From contig CAWDUP010000007.1 of NCBI GenBank assembly GCA_963805505.1, forward strand, positions 372,001 through 436,000: a stretch of DNA of 64,000 nt, given 5' to 3'. Below are positions 34,844 to 44,232 of the stretch, piece after piece. The stretch comes from JANPBY01 sp963805505 (GTDB lineage Bacteria; Actinomycetota; Actinomycetes; DATJPE01). The notes under the pieces were generated by a model, which had not been told where the DNA came from, searched no databases, and worked only from the letters and a program-made list of their open reading frames with translations. The position numbers and the translations under genes are program-made. Within the stretch, counting starts at the first letter, position 1. The number at the start of each line of letters is the position of its first letter.

Positions 34844-36538
34844 GTGACTTCGTTGGTGGAGCTTCGGATCCTCGACGGTCCCAACCTGTACGTGCCTCGA
34901 CCAGCGGTCAAGGTCACCGTCGACGCTCGATTCCTGGCTGAGCTGAGCGAGGGCGACGTGCTGGCCGTGGCGAGCTCTGCCGGGCTGAAGGGGTCGAAGC
35001 CGGGCGCACCGGGATCCGACCAACGGCAGCGCTTCTTGCTGCGCCTCATGGCCAAGCTCACCCGGAGCATCGCCGCTCGTTCAGGCACGACCCGGCTGGC
35101 GGTCCGGGCGCGTCCAGGTTCGCAAGGCGATCAGCTGGTGGTGGCTTTCCCCTGGCGACGCAGGGGGCGGGCCGAAGCGCTGGGACACGCCTTGGTGGCC
35201 GTCTTGGACGGGCTCGAGCACGAGGGTGTCGAGGAGCTGATCGCCGCGGCCGCCGAAACCGTTGCGACGGCCCCCGCCGGGGACCCCCCTGATCTGCCTG
35301 CCCCGAGGATCCCGGTGGTCTCAGTCACCGGGACCAACGGCAAGACCACGACGACGAGGATTCTGGCCCACCTGTGCATGACGGCCGGGCTACGGACCAG
35401 CTGGACCAGCAGCGACGGGGTCTACGTCGACGGGGAGCTCATCGAAGCTGGAGACTGGTCCGGTCCCGGCGGGGCGCGCCTCGCCCTGGCGGCAGCCGTG
35501 GACGTCGCCGTCCTCGAGACGGCGCGGGGCGGTCTGTTGCTGCGGGGGATGGGCGTCTCGGCGAATGACGTCTCCGTAGTCACCAACGTGTCAGCCGACC
35601 ACCTGGGGCTCCAGGGGATCAACACCGTGGACCAGTTGGCCGAGGTCAAGGCGGTGGTGACCAAGGTGACGAGGCCAACAGGATGGGCGGTCCTCAACGG
35701 CGAGGATCCGCGCGTCTTTGCCATGCGGACGGGCACCCGGGCGCGACCGTGGGTCTACGCGCTCTCGCCGGACAGTCCGGCCATCCGGGCGGCCCTGAAC
35801 GAAGGCGGGCGGGCGGTCACTGTGCTGGATGGAGACATCGTCGTGCTTTGGGACGCTCGCTCGGATCCTGAGCATCTGCTGGCCGTCCAAGACATCCCGG
35901 TCACATTGGCCGGGCTTTCCCCGCACAACACGGCCAACGTGCTGGCGGCGGCTGCAGCAGCCGCGGCCTTGGGGCTGGAAAGCAGTTCGATCGTCGAAGG
36001 GCTACGTACCTTCGTTCCAGATGTCGAGCACAACCCAGGTCGGATGAACCTCTTCGACCTCGGCGGTGTCCTCATCGTTGTGGACTTCGCGCACAATCCA
36101 GAAGGTCTAGCTGCCTTGTTGGGCGTGGCGAACGGGCTGAGGACGCCCGGCAGCGCCGTACGGCTGGCCCTGTCGGCTGCCGGGGACCGTCGAGACGAAG
36201 ACATCATGCGGCTGGGTGAGCTGGCCGCTCAGCGCGCGGACGATGTCGTGGCTGTGCGCGTCGAACGCTACTTGCGTGGTCGTACACCCCAGGAGATGCA
36301 GGACCTCTTCGCCGAGGGAGCAGCACACGTCGGTCGGGGGGAGTTCGCCGATGCCGGGGGAGAGGTGCTAGCGCTGGCTGCGCTGATGGAAAGAGCCATG
36401 CCCGGGGATGTCGTCGCCGTCATGGCCCATGCCGAGCGCACACAAGTGATCGAGTGGCTCACCTCCCGAGAGGCACGACCCATGGATCATGAGGCGCTGC
36501 TCGCTCATCTCGCGACCAGGCGAGGCCCTCAGCCCTGA
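34844..36538 (+). CDS. CphA-like N-domain plus Mur-ligase protein lacking ATP-grasp
   Basis: A 564-residue Mur-ligase-family protein. Residues about 1-130 look like a shortened cyanophycin-synthetase N domain (LRILDGPNLYVPRPAVKVTVD, compared with the RIYRGPNIWSYDPSIHLVVD region of the neighbouring CphA). The Mur ligase follows: P-loop VTGTNGKTTT at 161-170, TSSDGVYVDG, ETARGGLLLRGMG, NVSADHLGLQGI and VVDFAHNPEG. The central ATP-grasp domain that adds Asp in CphA is absent. The GTG at 34844 fits the conserved beginning. Its stop overlaps convergent cphA by 10 bp. Its role is unknown; it may add an amino acid to a peptide or cyanophycin-like substrate. Confidence 0.85.
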   Translation: MTSLVELRILDGPNLYVPRPAVKVTVDARFLAELSEGDVLAVASSAGLKGSKPGAPGSDQRQRFLLRLMAKLTRSIAARSGTTRLAVRARPGSQGDQLVVAFPWRRRGRAEALGHALVAVLDGLEHEGVEELIAAAAETVATAPAGDPPDLPAPRIPVVSVTGTNGKTTTTRILAHLCMTAGLRTSWTSSDGVYVDGELIEAGDWSGPGGARLALAAAVDVAVLETARGGLLLRGMGVSANDVSVVTNVSADHLGLQGINTVDQLAEVKAVVTKVTRPTGWAVLNGEDPRVFAMRTGTRARPWVYALSPDSPAIRAALNEGGRAVTVLDGDIVVLWDARSDPEHLLAVQDIPVTLAGLSPHNTANVLAAAAAAAALGLESSSIVEGLRTFVPDVEHNPGRMNLFDLGGVLIVVDFAHNPEGLAALLGVANGLRTPGSAVRLALSAAGDRRDEDIMRLGELAAQRADDVVAVRVERYLRGRTPQEMQDLFAEGAAHVGRGEFADAGGEVLALAALMERAMPGDVVAVMAHAERTQVIEWLTSREARPMDHEALLAHLATRRGPQP

Positions 36539-39264
36539 CCTCCGGGTTGGGCGACGTGCGAGCGTCGCTCGAGCTCTTCCACGACGTCGGCGTGCTTGTC
36601 CACGCAGATGACCACGATGTCCCCGGGATTGGCCAGCTCCAGGGCATGCCCGACGGAGTCAAGCTCGTTGAGGACGACCTCGGCGGATCGGCAGCGCGCC
36701 CCGTCCTCGACGGCGGCGTTGATTCCCTCCAGCACCAGTGCTGCAGACTGCCCGGCGCTTCGCCCACGGAGCGCGGTGTCCTCGCGGACGACGATCGTGT
36801 CGAAGTGCTGCGCCGCCACGGCGCCCAGCTCGCGGATGTCATCGTCGCGCCGATCGCCGGCCGCGGCGACGACTCCGATGCAGCGATGCCGCTCCAGCTC
36901 AGGGCCGGCGTCACGATCCTCGGCCAGCCGGTCGACAAAGTCTCCGAGCGCACGCATGCCATGCGCGTTGTGGCAGTAGTCGATGAAGACGGTCACGCCG
37001 TTGACGTCCAGCTCGTTCAGCCGTCCGGGGGACTGGTAGTACGACGTGGTGAACGTGCGCAGCCCCTGTCGTATGTCGTGCAACGGCGCCCCGGCTGCAA
37101 ACGCCGCCCCGGCAGCTGCCATGGCGTTCGCCACGTTGAAGCGGGCCTTGCCGCCGAACGTGGAGGGCAGCAGGTGGGTCCAGGCCAAGGGCATGCTTCT
37201 GCGGCCATGCCGGATGACGATGCGTTCGCCGAGATCGGAGCGTTCGAGGACAACTGCTCGGCCGCCGCGGCGACAGTAGTCGTCGACCATCTGCATGGTC
37301 TCGCTGCCGGGCACCGACATCGTGAACCAGACGACTCGTCCGGACGGTGCCTTGCGGCGCATCGCCTGAACAAGTGCATCGTCTGCGTTCAGGACCGCGA
37401 ACCCGTCGCGAGGGATGGCTTCCACGACGACCGACTTCACTTCGGCAAGCTGCTCGAGCGTGTCGACTCCGCGTAGCCCCAGGTGATCGGCGGCGACATT
37501 GAGGACGACGGCGACGTCGTTGCGCTGGTATCCCAGTCCCTCGCGCAAGATTCCCCCTCGAGCCACTTCGAAGACGGCAAAATCCACGCGCGGGTTCTGC
37601 AGAACCATGCGTGCCGACTTCGGCCCGGAGGCATCCGCGCGGATCACTAACCGCTCATCGATGACGATGCCGTCGGTCGACGTCATTCCCACCTTGCGGC
37701 CGATCCCCTTGAATATGTGGGCGATCATTCGAGACGTCGTCGTCTTGCCGTTCGTCCCTGTCACGGCAACGATCGGGATGCGGCTCGGGGCGCCGGGTGG
37801 GAACAGGAGGTCCACGACTGGCTTCGCGACGTACTGGGGCTCGCCTACCGTCGGGTGCGTATGCATGCGGAACCCCGGTGCGGCATTGACCTCGCAGATC
37901 GCGCCACCAGTTTCTCGGACCGGCTCAGCGATGTCCGGAGAGATGAAGTCAATGCCTGCCACGTCAAGCCCGACGACGCGGGCGGCTTCCTCGGCGATCT
38001 CCACGTTGTCGGGGTGGGCCTCGAACGTCCGATCGATCGAGATACCACCGGTGGACATGTTCCCGGTGAGAGTGAGCTTGACCATGGTGCCCTCAGGTGG
38101 GATGTCGTCCATCCCCAAGCCCTGCGTTGCTACGAGCGCCTCCGCCTTCTCGTCGACGGTGATGCGGGTCAACACCTTCTCGTGACCGACCCCGCGTCGG
38201 GGGTCGGCGTTCGCGTCGTCCACAAGCTCTCGAACGGTGCGTGTCCCGTCCCCGATCACGTGCGCCGGCACCCGCTCCGCCAGCGCCACCATCCGGCCGC
38301 CTACGACCAGGACGCGGTAGTCCCGGCCGGTGATGAAGCTCTCGATGACGACCCAACCGCGGCGGGACTGTTCGACAGCGACAGGAAAAGCGGCGCGGAG
38401 CTCTTCCTCGTTGGCCAGGTCGAGGCAGACGCCGCGGCCATGGTTGCCGTCCAGTGGCTTGCAGACCACCGGGTAGCCGATCCGCGCAGCAGCGTCGACA
38501 GCTCCATCGGCAGTGCGCACCGATGCCGACCCGGGAACCGGGAGACCAGCCGCCGAGAGCAGCCGGGTGGTTAGGTCCTTGTCACCGGCGACGTCAACGG
38601 CGAGCGCGGACGTCCGGGACGTCATCGTCGCGCGGATGCGCTGCGCGTGGACGCCCTGCCCGAGCTGCACCAAGGAGTACTTGTTGAGCCGCAACCAGGG
38701 GATGTCCCTGGCCATGGCTTCGTCCAGGATGGCCTGGGTCGAAGGCCCGAAGGCCGTACGTTCGGCCGCTAGCAGGAAGCGCTCCATCTCCGCAGCGAAG
38801 TCGAACTCCGGGTCCGCCTGGACCAGATGGTTGACGAGACGTACGGCAAGACGGCCCGCGGTCGTCCCTACGTGTTCGTCGCCGTAGGCGTAGATGATGT
38901 TGTAGCGGCCCACATGCCCGGGCACTCCCCGAGTCTTGCCACGGCGTACGTCGAATCCCGCCTCCTGCTGCAGCTGCAAGGCGACGTGCTCAGCGACGTG
39001 ACCCACCCAGGTTCCCTCCCGGAGACGCTCGACGAAGCCACCACGCCGCCCTCGAGAGCATGAGTGCTCAGAGATTCCCGGCAGTACCTCGAGCAGCCCG
39101 TCGACGAAGTCTGGTAGTCGATCCGTGGGGTGGTCTTCCAGCGAGCCCAGGTCGACGACCAGGTGGATCGATGGGTCGTAGGACCAGATGTTCGGACCTC
39201 GGTAGATGCGCGTCTCGACGATCTCGAGATCGGGACGCGGCGGGGCTGAGGTCCGGTCGGTCAT
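36529..39264 (-). CDS. cphA: Cyanophycin synthetase
   Basis: Makes cyanophycin, a poly-Asp backbone with Arg side chains, from Asp, Arg and ATP. Three domains are visible in 911 residues: an N domain (about 10-165, RIYRGPNIW), an ATP-grasp domain (about 205-485, with YPVVCKPLDGNHGRGV and AICEVNAAPGFRMH), and a C-terminal Mur ligase (from about 495, P-loop VTGTNGKTTT at 501-510, DYCHNAHGM near 764). The ATG at 39264 is preferred because GAAGGAG is 8 nt before it; a TTG at 39285 would overlap cphB. It is co-transcribed after cphB. Confidence 0.93.
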   Translation of the reverse strand: MTDRTSAPPRPDLEIVETRIYRGPNIWSYDPSIHLVVDLGSLEDHPTDRLPDFVDGLLEVLPGISEHSCSRGRRGGFVERLREGTWVGHVAEHVALQLQQEAGFDVRRGKTRGVPGHVGRYNIIYAYGDEHVGTTAGRLAVRLVNHLVQADPEFDFAAEMERFLLAAERTAFGPSTQAILDEAMARDIPWLRLNKYSLVQLGQGVHAQRIRATMTSRTSALAVDVAGDKDLTTRLLSAAGLPVPGSASVRTADGAVDAAARIGYPVVCKPLDGNHGRGVCLDLANEEELRAAFPVAVEQSRRGWVVIESFITGRDYRVLVVGGRMVALAERVPAHVIGDGTRTVRELVDDANADPRRGVGHEKVLTRITVDEKAEALVATQGLGMDDIPPEGTMVKLTLTGNMSTGGISIDRTFEAHPDNVEIAEEAARVVGLDVAGIDFISPDIAEPVRETGGAICEVNAAPGFRMHTHPTVGEPQYVAKPVVDLLFPPGAPSRIPIVAVTGTNGKTTTSRMIAHIFKGIGRKVGMTSTDGIVIDERLVIRADASGPKSARMVLQNPRVDFAVFEVARGGILREGLGYQRNDVAVVLNVAADHLGLRGVDTLEQLAEVKSVVVEAIPRDGFAVLNADDALVQAMRRKAPSGRVVWFTMSVPGSETMQMVDDYCRRGGRAVVLERSDLGERIVIRHGRRSMPLAWTHLLPSTFGGKARFNVANAMAAAGAAFAAGAPLHDIRQGLRTFTTSYYQSPGRLNELDVNGVTVFIDYCHNAHGMRALGDFVDRLAEDRDAGPELERHRCIGVVAAAGDRRDDDIRELGAVAAQHFDTIVVREDTALRGRSAGQSAALVLEGINAAVEDGARCRSAEVVLNELDSVGHALELANPGDIVVICVDKHADVVEELERRSHVAQPGGQG

Positions 39265-39272
39265 CTGCCTGA

Positions 39273-39279
39273 CTCCTTC
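39273..39279 (-). promoter_or_regulatory. Ribosome binding site deciding the cphA start
   Basis: On the minus strand GAAGGAG lies 8 nt before ATG 39264. The alternative TTG at 39285 is upstream of it and has no such site. This supports a 911-residue CphA. Confidence 0.7.
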
Positions 39280-39281
39280 GG

Positions 39282-40193
39282 TCAATCGCTTCGTCGGTCG
39301 ATGCGACGGCTGGCGCGCTGTCTCGCATCCGAGACCGTCGCGGCAAGGTCGGCCACCTCGCCCGGGTGCACGGCCGGCCGCGGGTCCATGAGCTGCCGCT
39401 CACGCAGGTCGAAATGGTTGTCCGCGGGCAGGACGTGCAGCACGGCGCCGGACACGAGTAGGGGCTGGGTGCGGCTAGCGGTCGCGGAGTTGGTCACGAC
39501 ATTGGCGCCATCGACGATGAACACCGAGCCGCGCCCGATCACCTCCAGCAGCTGCCCGTCCGCAATGACCGCCGCCGTGTCCTCATCGATGCCGAGACCC
39601 AGCAGCGAAGGTGACTGCGCTATCAAGGACAGCAGTCGACCGTAGCGGTTGCGCTGGTCGAAGTGCTGGTCGATGACCAGATCCGGGAGAAGGCCCAGCC
39701 CCCGCGACATCTGCGCAATTCGGTTCTTGGGGGTCGCGCCCCCGGTGCCGAAGGCGACCATGTGCTCGCTCATCACACTCGCCCCCGCCGAGGTACCCCC
39801 GATGACGCGACCCGAGTGGTGGAATGCCCGAACCGCGCTTCCGAACTCTGTCCCAGCAGCGACCTGGGACAAGATGAGTTGATTGCCGCCTGTGAAGAAG
39901 AGTCCGGTCACACTCGACAGTCGGTCCGTCCAACGGGGGTCGTTGGCCGCGACCCGCGTCTTCGGCGACGCCGAGATGACCGATTCCGCACCGAGGCCGA
40001 GAAAGACGTCCTCGTAGAGAAACTCCGCCGCGTCGCCCAGTGAGCTGGCCGTCGCACACACGGCAATGCGGGCCTTCTCGCCGCCCGCCAGCTCGACGAA
40101 CCGAGAGAGCACGCGCAGCCGGCCGAGCTTGTCCTCCGCGCCGCCGATGACGACGAGCGGTCCGCGAGAGACGAGGCTGAGGCTGGATGGCAC
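39282..40193 (-). CDS. cphB: Cyanophycinase
   Basis: Serine peptidase of family S51 that cuts cyanophycin into beta-Asp-Arg dipeptides. The 303-residue protein shows GPLVVIGGAEDKLG, FFTGGNQLILSQV, the catalytic Ser in VIGGTSAGASVMSEHM, and DQHFDQRNRYGRLLSLI. GLGIDEDTAAVI follows, then a basic C-terminal tail. It starts at GTG and ends 17 bp before the cphA ATG, so synthesis and breakdown enzymes share an operon. Confidence 0.93.
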   Translation of the reverse strand: MPSSLSLVSRGPLVVIGGAEDKLGRLRVLSRFVELAGGEKARIAVCATASSLGDAAEFLYEDVFLGLGAESVISASPKTRVAANDPRWTDRLSSVTGLFFTGGNQLILSQVAAGTEFGSAVRAFHHSGRVIGGTSAGASVMSEHMVAFGTGGATPKNRIAQMSRGLGLLPDLVIDQHFDQRNRYGRLLSLIAQSPSLLGLGIDEDTAAVIADGQLLEVIGRGSVFIVDGANVVTNSATASRTQPLLVSGAVLHVLPADNHFDLRERQLMDPRPAVHPGEVADLAATVSDARQRASRRIDRRSD

Positions 40194-40308
40194 GGCGGAA
40201 GCGTATCCGGCGATGCACCTCGTTCTCGGCTGGTGGGCGGGCGCGCCTGCTTCGCCCTAGACGAGGGCGCGGCATGATGTTGCGGTGGCTGCGCTGGGCG
40301 AAGAGGGC

Positions 40309-40827
40309 ATGGGGCGTCTGATCGTGCTCAGGCATGCGAAGGCGGATTGGCCCGTGGGTGTCGTCGACCGGGACAGACCGTTGGCCACCAGAGGCCGTAA
40401 GGATGCTGCTGCGGCCGGTCGTTGGCTGACTGAGCACATCGAGAGCTTGGATCTTGCTCTTCATTCCGGTGCGCGAAGGTCGACCGAGACCTGCCAGTTG
40501 GCGCTGGACGCGTTCAGTGGTGATCAACCGCAGCAGGTCGACATGCAGGCCGCCACCCAGATCTATGAGGCGGAGGTCGCCGACCTCATCGAGGTTCTGC
40601 GCGGCGTGCCGAACAGTGCCCGGACAACGATGCTCGTCGGTCACAACCCTGGTGTGCAGCAACTGGTGCTCAGCCTGGCTCGTCCGGGCGACAGCGCAAG
40701 CGCGGCGCTGGTCTCCGCCAAGTTCCCCACCACGGGTTTGGCCGTGCTGGCCGTCCCCGGCTCATGGTCGGACCTCACTCCCGGGCAGGCTCGCATGGAG
40801 CAGTTCGTCGTGCCCCGCGGCGGCTGA
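40309..40827 (+). CDS. SixA-type phosphohistidine phosphatase
   Basis: Histidine-phosphatase-superfamily protein of 172 residues. The catalytic motif is LIVLRHAKADWP at the N terminus, and the second catalytic His is in MLVGHNPGVQQLVL. The RxTETCQLAL stretch (ARRSTETCQ) is also conserved. The ATG at 40309 was chosen over a GTG at 40285. In E. coli SixA removes phosphate from phosphohistidine on a phosphotransfer protein; the target here is unknown. It is divergent from cphB. Confidence 0.85.
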   Translation: MGRLIVLRHAKADWPVGVVDRDRPLATRGRKDAAAAGRWLTEHIESLDLALHSGARRSTETCQLALDAFSGDQPQQVDMQAATQIYEAEVADLIEVLRGVPNSARTTMLVGHNPGVQQLVLSLARPGDSASAALVSAKFPTTGLAVLAVPGSWSDLTPGQARMEQFVVPRGG

Positions 40828-40858
40828 CGCGGGCCTAGGAGCCGGTGCCCTGCCCCGC

Positions 40859-42082
40859 TCAGTGCTGCGGGAGCGGGACTGGTGGGGCCGGGGTCGGCGC
40901 CCCCTCGTCTGCATCGGCGTTCTCGATGTCTTCTCGACTGATGCCGAGCAGATACAAGATCGCGTCGAGGTAGGGGACGTTGACCGAGGTGTCTGCCACC
41001 TCACGAACGACCGGTTTGGCGTTGAACGCCACCCCCAGCCCGGCGAGGGCCAGCATGTCCAGATCGTTGGCCCCGTCGCCGATCGCTACCGTCTGGCTCA
41101 TCGCGACCCCGGCCGCCTCGGCGAAGCGCTCGAGGGCGGCGGCCTTGCCGCGTCGATCCACCACAGGTCCGACCAGGCGTCCGGTGAGGTGCCCGTCGAT
41201 GATCTCCAGCGTGTTGGCCGCGGAGTAGTCGATCCCCAGTTCCTCGACCAGCTGGTCGGTGACTTGGCTGAACCCGCCGCTCACGATCGCGAACTGATAG
41301 CCCAGTCGGCGCAGCGTCCGGACCAGAGTCCGCGCCCCAGGGGCGAGCAGGACCTTGGAGCGGACCGCGTCGAGGGCCTCCTCCGGTAGGCCCGCGAGCA
41401 GGGCGACCCTGGTCTCCAGCGATTCGGTGAAGTCCACCTCCCCCCGCATCGCCTGCTCAGTTATCCGCTGAACGTCACCCAGGCAGCCTGCTTCTTCGGC
41501 CAACAGCTCGATGACCTCCCCTTGGACCAGGGTCGAGTCCACATCCATCACCACGAGGCGCTTCGCCCGCCGTTGCAGGCCGGAGCGTTCGACCGCGATG
41601 TCGATCTGCTGACGCACGGCCTCCTCGGCCAGGGTGGACCGAAGGACAGAGACATCGGCCCCCGACACCTCCAGCTCGATCGCGGTGACCGGGTAGGGGG
41701 CCAAGCGCACGATCCGGTCGATGTTCCCCCCGAGCGAGGCGATCTGGCCGGCGACACCGGACACGGCTTGAGCCGAAAGCGGATGGCCGAGCACGATCAC
41801 GTGAGCGCGCCCAGGGCGTGCGCCCGATCCCTCCTCGGGACCACCAGCGACCTCCACCTGCATGCCCAGCTCATCGGCCAAGGGAGCCAGCAGCGCAGCA
41901 ACCGCTTCAGCCTCGGAGGTGGCGAGGAGCACCCCGAGGATGAGGCGACCCCGGATCACGATCTGTTCGATGTCAAGGATCGGGGCGGGGTGCTTGGCGA
42001 TCGCCTCGAACAGGCGCGTGGTGACCCCTGGTCGATCCCGCCCCGTGAGGGTGATCAGCGTGGTCGTCGTGGCTGCGCTCAT
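40859..42082 (-). CDS. serB: Phosphoserine phosphatase with ACT domains
   Basis: Last step of serine synthesis, phosphoserine to serine. The 407-residue protein has ACT-type regulatory sequence in the first about 165 residues (LITLTGRDRPGVTTRLF and a second copy after GRAHVIVLGHPL). The HAD phosphatase domain has nucleophile motif VVMDVDSTL (D180, D182), the FAIVSGGFSQVTD segment and AIGDGANDLDMLALAGLGVAF. The ATG at 42082 matches the conserved start; the upstream in-frame sequence is basic and unconserved. The tail is Pro/Glu-rich. Confidence 0.94.
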   Translation of the reverse strand: MSAATTTTLITLTGRDRPGVTTRLFEAIAKHPAPILDIEQIVIRGRLILGVLLATSEAEAVAALLAPLADELGMQVEVAGGPEEGSGARPGRAHVIVLGHPLSAQAVSGVAGQIASLGGNIDRIVRLAPYPVTAIELEVSGADVSVLRSTLAEEAVRQQIDIAVERSGLQRRAKRLVVMDVDSTLVQGEVIELLAEEAGCLGDVQRITEQAMRGEVDFTESLETRVALLAGLPEEALDAVRSKVLLAPGARTLVRTLRRLGYQFAIVSGGFSQVTDQLVEELGIDYSAANTLEIIDGHLTGRLVGPVVDRRGKAAALERFAEAAGVAMSQTVAIGDGANDLDMLALAGLGVAFNAKPVVREVADTSVNVPYLDAILYLLGISREDIENADADEGAPTPAPPVPLPQH

Positions 42083-42116
42083 CGTGAGCGTCACGCTACC
42101 CGGCCTGTTCCTGCGA

Positions 42117-42885
42117 TCATGCGCCGCGTGGCGCCGTGGTGTTGACTGCCGCGACAACCGCCTGTCGGGTGGTGGACGTCACCTCGCGCAGCGCATCAGC
42201 GCGACGCTCGAGCTCGCTGGCGGACTGCGCCGAGCCATCATCACGGTTGGCCAGATCGAGCACCGCGGCTAGCCACCACGCCTGTTCCAGGAGAGATCGT
42301 TCGGCCGCCGGAAAAGTCCGTGGCAGCGGGAGGCGCGCTGGACCGGCACTGCGCAGCTCAGCGAGAGCCGTCTCGGTCTCAGCCGACATCCCGGCTACCG
42401 CGAGGCGGGTCATCGCCTCGGTTGCCGCGCGCATCGTTGCGCGGAACTGACGCGCGGCCTCGGGGCCGGAAAGGTGGTCGAGTCGCTCGTCGGCGGTCTG
42501 CTGCCACGTCCAGCGCACCGCTGCCGGTTCGCCCGACGGCTGCGAGACCTGAGGAACCAGACCCGCCGCGACGCCGTACAACAGCACTGCTTCCCCTGCC
42601 GCGACGGCAGCCAGGTTGAACTCGGGCGGGCCGCCAAGGCCCGAAAGGTCCCCTGGGACGGGCAGCGCGAGCCGGAGACCGCGCACTCCCAGGTCCGCAA
42701 GTCGGCCGAAGGTCACAGCTGAGCGCAACGTCGTCACCCCAGGGCGCCCCATCGACGCGGTGCGGCAGGTCGCTGCCGTTGGCTGCTTGCGCGGCGTCGT
42801 CGAGACTGCAGCCTTGAGTGAGGTAGCAGTTGCCCCACACGACGAGGAGCAGCGCGCGCACGGGATAGGGGCCTTGGAACGCCAC
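42117..42885 (-). pseudogene. Actinobacterial conserved hypothetical gene, split by a frameshift
   Basis: Two frames together give one plausible protein of about 255 residues. The first begins MAFQGPYPVRALLLVVWGNCY and runs through PHRVDGAPWGDDVALS. The second continues AVTFGRLADLGVRGLRLALP, then VPGDLSGLGGPPEFNLAAVAAGEAVLL, and ends near VVAAVNTTAPRGA. The switch falls between about 42715 and 42735 and needs one base removed (or two added). There is no long homopolymer there. The function is unknown. It is divergent from the ABC ATPase gene, and the frame loss may be real or a sequence error. Confidence 0.75.
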
Positions 42886-42924
42886 CTTCGCAGGTTACGA
42901 CCCGCAGCGACTAGGTTCGTCATC

Positions 42925-43710
42925 GTGGACGACGAGGTGCTGCGACTGTCTTCCGTCTCAGTCGTACGCGGGGGGGCTCGCCTGCTCGACGACGTGGACT
43001 GGTGCGTGAATGAGGGTGACCGTTGGGTCATCCTGGGTCCCAACGGCGCGGGCAAGACGACCTTGATCCAGCTGGCCTCTACCTATCTGTTTCCCAGCCG
43101 AGGCTCGGTGGACGTCCTGGGGGAACGGCTAGGCCTGGTTGACGTCTTCGAGATCCGACCGCGCATCGGGCTAGCTTCGGCGGCCCTGGCCGAACGGCTC
43201 CCGGTCGACGAGCTGGTCCTCGATGTGGTGCGTACCGGAGCGTGGGCCATGACCGGTCGTTGGCGGGAGCGGTACGACGAGAGTGACGACCACCGCGCGC
43301 AGCGGCTCCTTCACCAGGTCGGAGTCGATGAGTTGATGCACCGAACCTTCGGCACCCTGTCCGAAGGGGAACGCAAGAGAGTGCAGATCGCGCGGGCGCT
43401 CATGGCCGATCCGGAACTGCTGCTGCTCGACGAGCCAGCAGCCGGTCTGGATCTCGGGGGAAGGGAAGACCTCGTCGCGCGGCTGAGCACCCTGGCCCAA
43501 GACGATCGTGCACCGGCGATGGTTCTCGTGACGCACCACGTCGAGGAGATTCCTAGCGGCTTCACCCATGCGATGCTGCTCCGCAATGGTCGAGTCGTCA
43601 GTGCCGGCCCGATGGAGCGCACCCTCACCTCTGCGGGGCTTTCCGCGACCTTCGGCCTTGAGCTGGCGCTCACTCGCCGTTCGGGCCGTTGGACGGCTCA
43701 CGCCCTCTGA
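42925..43710 (+). CDS. ABC transporter ATP-binding protein without a visible permease
   Basis: A 261-residue single ABC ATPase. Walker A GPNGAGKTTLIQLAS, signature LSEGERKRVQIARALM, Walker B LLLLDEPAAGLDLGG and switch His in VLVTHHVEEI are intact. The GTG at 42925 fits the start (VDDEVLRLSSVSVVRGG). No membrane partner gene lies beside it. The pattern VDVFEIRPRIGLASAALAER is typical of an actinobacterial orphan ATPase family related to molybdate-type ATPases. The transported substrate, if any, is unknown. Confidence 0.88.
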   Translation: MDDEVLRLSSVSVVRGGARLLDDVDWCVNEGDRWVILGPNGAGKTTLIQLASTYLFPSRGSVDVLGERLGLVDVFEIRPRIGLASAALAERLPVDELVLDVVRTGAWAMTGRWRERYDESDDHRAQRLLHQVGVDELMHRTFGTLSEGERKRVQIARALMADPELLLLDEPAAGLDLGGREDLVARLSTLAQDDRAPAMVLVTHHVEEIPSGFTHAMLLRNGRVVSAGPMERTLTSAGLSATFGLELALTRRSGRWTAHAL

Positions 43711-43758
43711 CAGCTCACCTGGCCTCGGTGGCACGGCCGACGCGCCTATGATCGTGGC

Positions 43759-44232
43759 GTGGACTGGGTGTGGTGGGTGGTTGCGGCCATCGTGCTGTTC
43801 GGCGTGGAGATGGTCTCGCTCGACCTGATCTTCTTGATGATCGCCATCGGGTCGCTGGCTGCGGCAGGCGCCTCGGCCCTCGGAGCGCCGTTGGTCGTCC
43901 AGGCTCTGGTGGGTGGGATCTGCGCTCTGCTCCTGATCCTGGTGGTGCGACCTATCGCCATCCGGCACTTGCACCCGGCTCGGGAGATCCGCACCGGCAC
44001 GGCCGCGCTGATCGGATCGCAGGGCGAGGTGCTCGAATACACCGACGGGCGCAACGGCCGAGTCCGACTCGCGGGTGAGATCTGGTCGGCTCGAGCGCTG
44101 GACACGCAAGGTTCTTTCGCCCCTGGTGACCGCGTCGACGTGGTCCGCATCGAGGGTGCCACGGCAGTCGTCCAGGCGCCGCCGGCCGCGCCGCCAATTC
44201 CTGAGACAAGCAATGAATCGGAGCCGCAGTGA
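43759..44232 (+). CDS. NfeD-like membrane protein
   Basis: Short NfeD protein of 157 residues. Hydrophobic helices lie at about 1-19, 24-45 and 49-70, followed by a soluble OB-fold-like C-terminal domain (GTAALIGSQGEVLEYTDGRNG and FAPGDRVDVVRIEGATAVV). Short NfeD proteins work with SPFH/stomatin-like proteins. The next gene is exactly that, overlapping by 4 bp. The start is GTG. Confidence 0.9.
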   Translation: MDWVWWVVAAIVLFGVEMVSLDLIFLMIAIGSLAAAGASALGAPLVVQALVGGICALLLILVVRPIAIRHLHPAREIRTGTAALIGSQGEVLEYTDGRNGRVRLAGEIWSARALDTQGSFAPGDRVDVVRIEGATAVVQAPPAAPPIPETSNESEPQ

